64,000 nucleotides of DNA from Streptomyces sp. HUAS MG91 (GTDB taxonomy: Bacteria; Actinomycetota; Actinomycetes; Streptomycetales; Streptomycetaceae), in NCBI RefSeq assembly GCF_040529335.1, contig NZ_CP159534.1, positions 2,666,001-2,730,000 of the forward strand, in the 5' to 3' direction. Below, in pieces: positions 61,510 to 64,000 of the stretch; the first letter of the stretch is position 1, and each line of letters starts with the position of its first letter. The notes under the pieces were generated by a model, which searched no databases, was not told the DNA's origin, and was given only the letters and a program-made list of their open reading frames with translations. Made by a program: the position numbers and the translations under genes.

Positions 61510-61687
61510 TAGGGCGTGTGTCGAAAGTCGTGCCGTCCGCCCGGAGGGCGGGCCCTGCGGTGTCTGGTGCGTGCGATCGCAAGGCGCCGGAGCGCCCTCA
61601 TAGCGGAGCTATGCGGGCGTTTCGGCAACGCCGCGAGCGTGCGTGCCAGGCGCCGCAGGGCAGGCAGGACTTTCGACACACGCCCTA
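61510..61687. mobile_element. Probable MITE (about 174 bp) with TA target duplication
   Basis: The interval 61512-61685 begins GGGCGTGTGTCGAAAGTC and ends with its exact reverse complement. It is flanked on both sides by TA (61510-61511, 61686-61687), and the symmetry extends to CCCTAGGG at each end. Inner regions are also partly complementary (for example CTGCGG near 61556 and CCGCAG near 61654). There is no coding capacity. TA duplication and such termini fit a miniature element mobilised by an IS630/mariner-type transposase; no transposase is in the window. Confidence 0.7.
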
Positions 61688-62386
61688 GGGCTCCCAGTCC
61701 AGCAACCGCACCTTCGCGACAGCCCGCACGTGCCGCCGCATGGCCGCGGCGGCCCCCCGCCCGTTGCCGGCCTCGATGGCATCGAGAATCGCCCGGTGCT
61801 GCGCCAGCGACCGCCCGGGCCGCCGGGGCTGCCGCAGCGACTCGTCGCGCGACTCGGCGATCGGCCCGTCGATCTCCGCCATGAACGCGGCGAGCAGCGC
61901 GCTGTGCGCGGCCGCGGTCACGGCGCCGTGGAAGAGCCGGTCGCCCTCGACCCCGAGGCCGCCGGCCGCGATGTCCTCGGCCATCAGATCGAGCGCGGAG
62001 CGCAGCGCGGTGAGATCGGCGTCGGTGCGCCGCTCGGCGGCGAGCTCGGCCAGCTTCGTCTCCAGCGCCTCGCGCGCCTCAAGCACGTCCGGCAGCCGTT
62101 TCTTGCGCTCCACGAGCCGCTCGACGGGCTCGGCGACGTCGAGCCCGTCCCGTACGAGATAGGTGCCGCCGCCGTGCCGCACCTCGACGAGCCCCTGCAC
62201 CTCCAGGACGACGATGGCCTGCTTCACGGAGGCCCGGCTCACCCCGAGCCGCGCGGCGAGGTCCCGCTCGGTGGGCAGCCGGTCGCCCGCGCGCAGGCCG
62301 CCCTCGGCGACGTACGCGCGCAGGCGGCCGAGCACCTGCTCGTACAGGCGCGGGCGCGCCCCCATCGGCCGCAGTGCGTCGGTCAT
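61685..62386 (-). CDS. FadR-type GntR family regulator
   Basis: A 233-residue GntR protein. The winged helix is RLYEQVLGRLRAYVAEGGLRAGDRLPTERDLAARLGVSRASVKQAIVVLEVQGLVEVRHGGGTYLV; the C-terminal FCD domain has AREALETKLAELAAER and RHVRAVAKVRL. Start ATG at 62386 after GAGAAGGA. Its stop TAG is formed at the end of the MITE. It is divergent from the acyl-CoA synthetase with a palindrome between, so it likely controls it, perhaps sensing malonate or an acyl-CoA. Confidence 0.9.
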   Translation of the reverse strand: MTDALRPMGARPRLYEQVLGRLRAYVAEGGLRAGDRLPTERDLAARLGVSRASVKQAIVVLEVQGLVEVRHGGGTYLVRDGLDVAEPVERLVERKKRLPDVLEAREALETKLAELAAERRTDADLTALRSALDLMAEDIAAGGLGVEGDRLFHGAVTAAAHSALLAAFMAEIDGPIAESRDESLRQPRRPGRSLAQHRAILDAIEAGNGRGAAAAMRRHVRAVAKVRLLDWEP

Positions 62387-62470
62387 CCGGTCCTTCTCCG
62401 CCCTTCCCTGGCGTGCGCTTGCGCCGCAGCGTACGTCCTTGACGCGGACGCCTGCCACACGGCAGGCTCG

Positions 62471-62487
62471 GATTGGCTCAGCCAATC
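62471..62487. promoter_or_regulatory. Perfect 17-bp palindrome, probable FadR/GntR operator
   Basis: GATTGGCT-C-AGCCAATC (62471-62487) followed by another AGCCAAT half-site (62488-62494 region). It lies between the divergent GntR and synthetase genes. TTGGNNNNNCCAA-type dyads are typical of FadR-subfamily sites. Confidence 0.7.
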
Positions 62488-62544
62488 AGCCAATTGCCAC
62501 CCGTCGGCGACGCCGTCGCCGAGCACCCCACCGAGGAGCGCCCC

Positions 62545-64000
62545 GTGACCGTGCCACGTCTGCTGCCCGCACTGCTCGACACCCCCGACCGGCCCGCCCT
62601 GCGGTTCGGCGACCGCGCGCTGACCCACGGCCGGCTGGCGGCGGTGGCGGCCCCGCTCGCGGCCCGGATCAGCGGGTCGTCCCGGGTGGCCGTGTGGGCG
62701 ACGCCCACGCTGGAGACCGCGGTCGGCGTGGTCGCGGCGCTGCTCGCCGGGGTGGCCGCCGTGCCGCTGAACCCGAAGTCGGGCGACAGCGAGCTGGGGC
62801 ACATCGTCGCGGACAGCGCCCCGGAGGCGGTGCTCGCGGCGGCGGACGCCGAGCTGCCGCCCGCGCTGGCCCGGCTGCCGCGGATCGACGTGGACGCGGA
62901 CGCCGCGGTGCCGGACGTCGTGCCGTCCCTGCCCCCGGAGCCGGCCGACCCGGCGACCCCGGCCTTCGTCGTCTACACCTCGGGCACGACGGGCCCGCCC
63001 AAGGGCGCCGTGCTGCCGCGCCGCGCGGTCTCCTCCACGCTCGACGCGCTCCGGGACGCCTGGCGGTGGACGGAGGCGGACACCCTGGTCCACGGGCTGC
63101 CGCTGTTCCACGTGCACGGTCTGATCCTGGGCGTCATCGGCCCGCTGCGGCGCGGCGGCGCGGTGCGCCACCTGGGCCGGTTCAGCACGGAGGGGGTGAC
63201 CCGCGAGCTGTCCTCGGGCGCGACGATGCTGTTCGGCGTCCCGACGATGTACCACCGCATCGCGGAGTCCCTGCCCACCGATCCCGCGCTCGCCAAGGCC
63301 CTCGGCTCGGCCCGCCTCCTCGTCTCGGGGTCGGCGGCGCTGCCGGTCCACGACCACGAGCGGATCACGTCGGCCACCGGGCAGCGCGTGATCGAGCGGT
63401 ACGGGATGACCGAGACGCTGATGAACACCAGCGTGCGGGCGGACGGCGAGCCGCGCCCCGGCACGGTGGGCGTGCCGCTGCCGGGCGTGGAGCTGCGGCT
63501 CACCGAGGACGACGGGGTGACGGAGGTGCCGTCCGACGACCCGGAGGGGGTCGGCGAGATCCAGGTACGCGGCCCGAACCTGTTCCTGCACTACCTCAAC
63601 CGCCCCGACGCCACCGAGGCGGCGTTCGCGCCGGGCGGCTGGTTCCGTACGGGGGACATGGCGGTCCGCGACGCGGACGGCTATGTCCGCATCATCGGCC
63701 GCAAGGCCACCGACCTGATCAAGAGCGGCGGCTACAAGATCGGCGCTGGCGAGATCGAGAACGCGCTCCTGGAGCACCCGGGCGTGCGCGAGGCGGCGGT
63801 CACCGGCGCGCCCGACGACGACCTCGGCGAGCGGGTGGTGGCGTGGATCGTCCCGGCGGACGCCGCGCACCCGCCGACGGAGGCGGAGCTGGCGGACCAT
63901 GTGGCCGCGCGGCTTTCCCCGCACAAGCGCCCCCGCACGGTCCGCTACCTGGAGGCCCTGCCGCGCAACGACATGGGCAAGATCCTCAAGCGGGCGCTCG
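62545..64000 (+). CDS. matB: Malonyl-CoA synthetase-like acyl-CoA ligase (3' truncated by window edge)
   Basis: An open frame of at least 485 residues from GTG 62545 (after GAGGAG) to the window end. ANL superfamily motifs are VYTSGTTGPPKGAVL (P-loop), GSAALP, ERYGMTETLMN, GWFRTGDMAV, GRKATDLIKSGGYKIGAGEIE and the final catalytic Lys region RNDMGKILKR. The arrangement matches MatB-type malonyl-CoA synthetases of Streptomyces, which supply malonyl- or methylmalonyl-CoA. The divergent GntR gene and palindrome support malonate-dependent control. Only a few C-terminal residues are probably missing. Confidence 0.87.
   Translation, partial: MTVPRLLPALLDTPDRPALRFGDRALTHGRLAAVAAPLAARISGSSRVAVWATPTLETAVGVVAALLAGVAAVPLNPKSGDSELGHIVADSAPEAVLAAADAELPPALARLPRIDVDADAAVPDVVPSLPPEPADPATPAFVVYTSGTTGPPKGAVLPRRAVSSTLDALRDAWRWTEADTLVHGLPLFHVHGLILGVIGPLRRGGAVRHLGRFSTEGVTRELSSGATMLFGVPTMYHRIAESLPTDPALAKALGSARLLVSGSAALPVHDHERITSATGQRVIERYGMTETLMNTSVRADGEPRPGTVGVPLPGVELRLTEDDGVTEVPSDDPEGVGEIQVRGPNLFLHYLNRPDATEAAFAPGGWFRTGDMAVRDADGYVRIIGRKATDLIKSGGYKIGAGEIENALLEHPGVREAAVTGAPDDDLGERVVAWIVPADAAHPPTEAELADHVAARLSPHKRPRTVRYLEALPRNDMGKILKRAL

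Overview
The window is high-GC actinobacterial DNA (GTG and even TTG starts, strong GGAGG-type ribosome binding sites, long antisense open frames typical of about 70% GC). The gene content and order, especially fasR-fabD-fabH-acpP-fabF, the aceE/DUF3052 pair, TerD paralogues and an SCO2400-type protein, point to a Streptomyces chromosome core region. From memory it resembles the part of S. coelicolor around SCO2364 to SCO2406, with a malonyl-CoA-synthetase-like gene at the right edge.

Layout. 1-1262: a partial hypothetical gene, a DUF4383 membrane protein and an FmdB-type zinc ribbon, followed by a cluster of dispersed GC-rich repeats. 1621-10623: a Ter stress/metal-response locus made of a translationally coupled three-gene metabolic module (C-C bond lyase, four-domain phosphoribosyltransferase/TRSP/StiP/PELOTA fusion, HAD phosphatase), three TerD-type proteins, a TerA-like protein and a DUF475 TerC-like membrane protein. 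10768-15011: AhpE-like peroxiredoxin, DUF3052 and the divergent pyruvate dehydrogenase E1 gene aceE. 15288-18605: small membrane and secreted proteins, and a divergent DHA2 efflux pump/TetR pair. 18791-25777: a two-component system with two paralogous DUF1023 alpha/beta hydrolases and a membrane acyltransferase; a shared motif upstream of the kinase and the second hydrolase suggests one regulon. 25935-28484: MerR regulator, acetyltransferase, serine hydrolase, pirin. 28570-33546: FasR and the type II fatty-acid synthase operon, closed by a strong intrinsic terminator.

33724-43684 is mixed housekeeping and accessory content: DUF3145, an SGNH lipoprotein, an aldose epimerase, a GH3 glucosidase with its TetR neighbour, Ohr, a quinone-type reductase divergent from a MarR regulator with a perfect 19-bp operator-like palindrome, and an SCO2400-family protein. 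43886-51265 is a sugar-acid/sugar uptake operon: enolase-superfamily dehydratase, zinc alcohol dehydrogenase, TIM-barrel-like protein and a ChvE-MmsA-MmsB-type ABC importer. 51305-52686 holds a TSUP transporter/Rrf2 pair, then a secreted S53 protease. 54344-57530 holds a GH51 arabinofuranosidase, an SMP-30 lactonase and an IclR regulator. The same 12-base word lies upstream of this IclR gene and at the promoter of the dehydratase/ABC operon, so the two blocks probably form one regulated system for arabinose-type sugars: release, uptake, oxidation, lactone opening and dehydration.

57636-64000 holds a hypothetical gene, an ATP-grasp enzyme, an MFS transporter whose last codons are supplied by a dispersed repeat, a DUF4239 protein, a probable MITE of about 174 bp abutting the stop codon of a FadR-type GntR regulator, and the start of a malonyl-CoA-synthetase-like gene. 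No rRNA, tRNA, CRISPR array, prophage or transposase was recognised.
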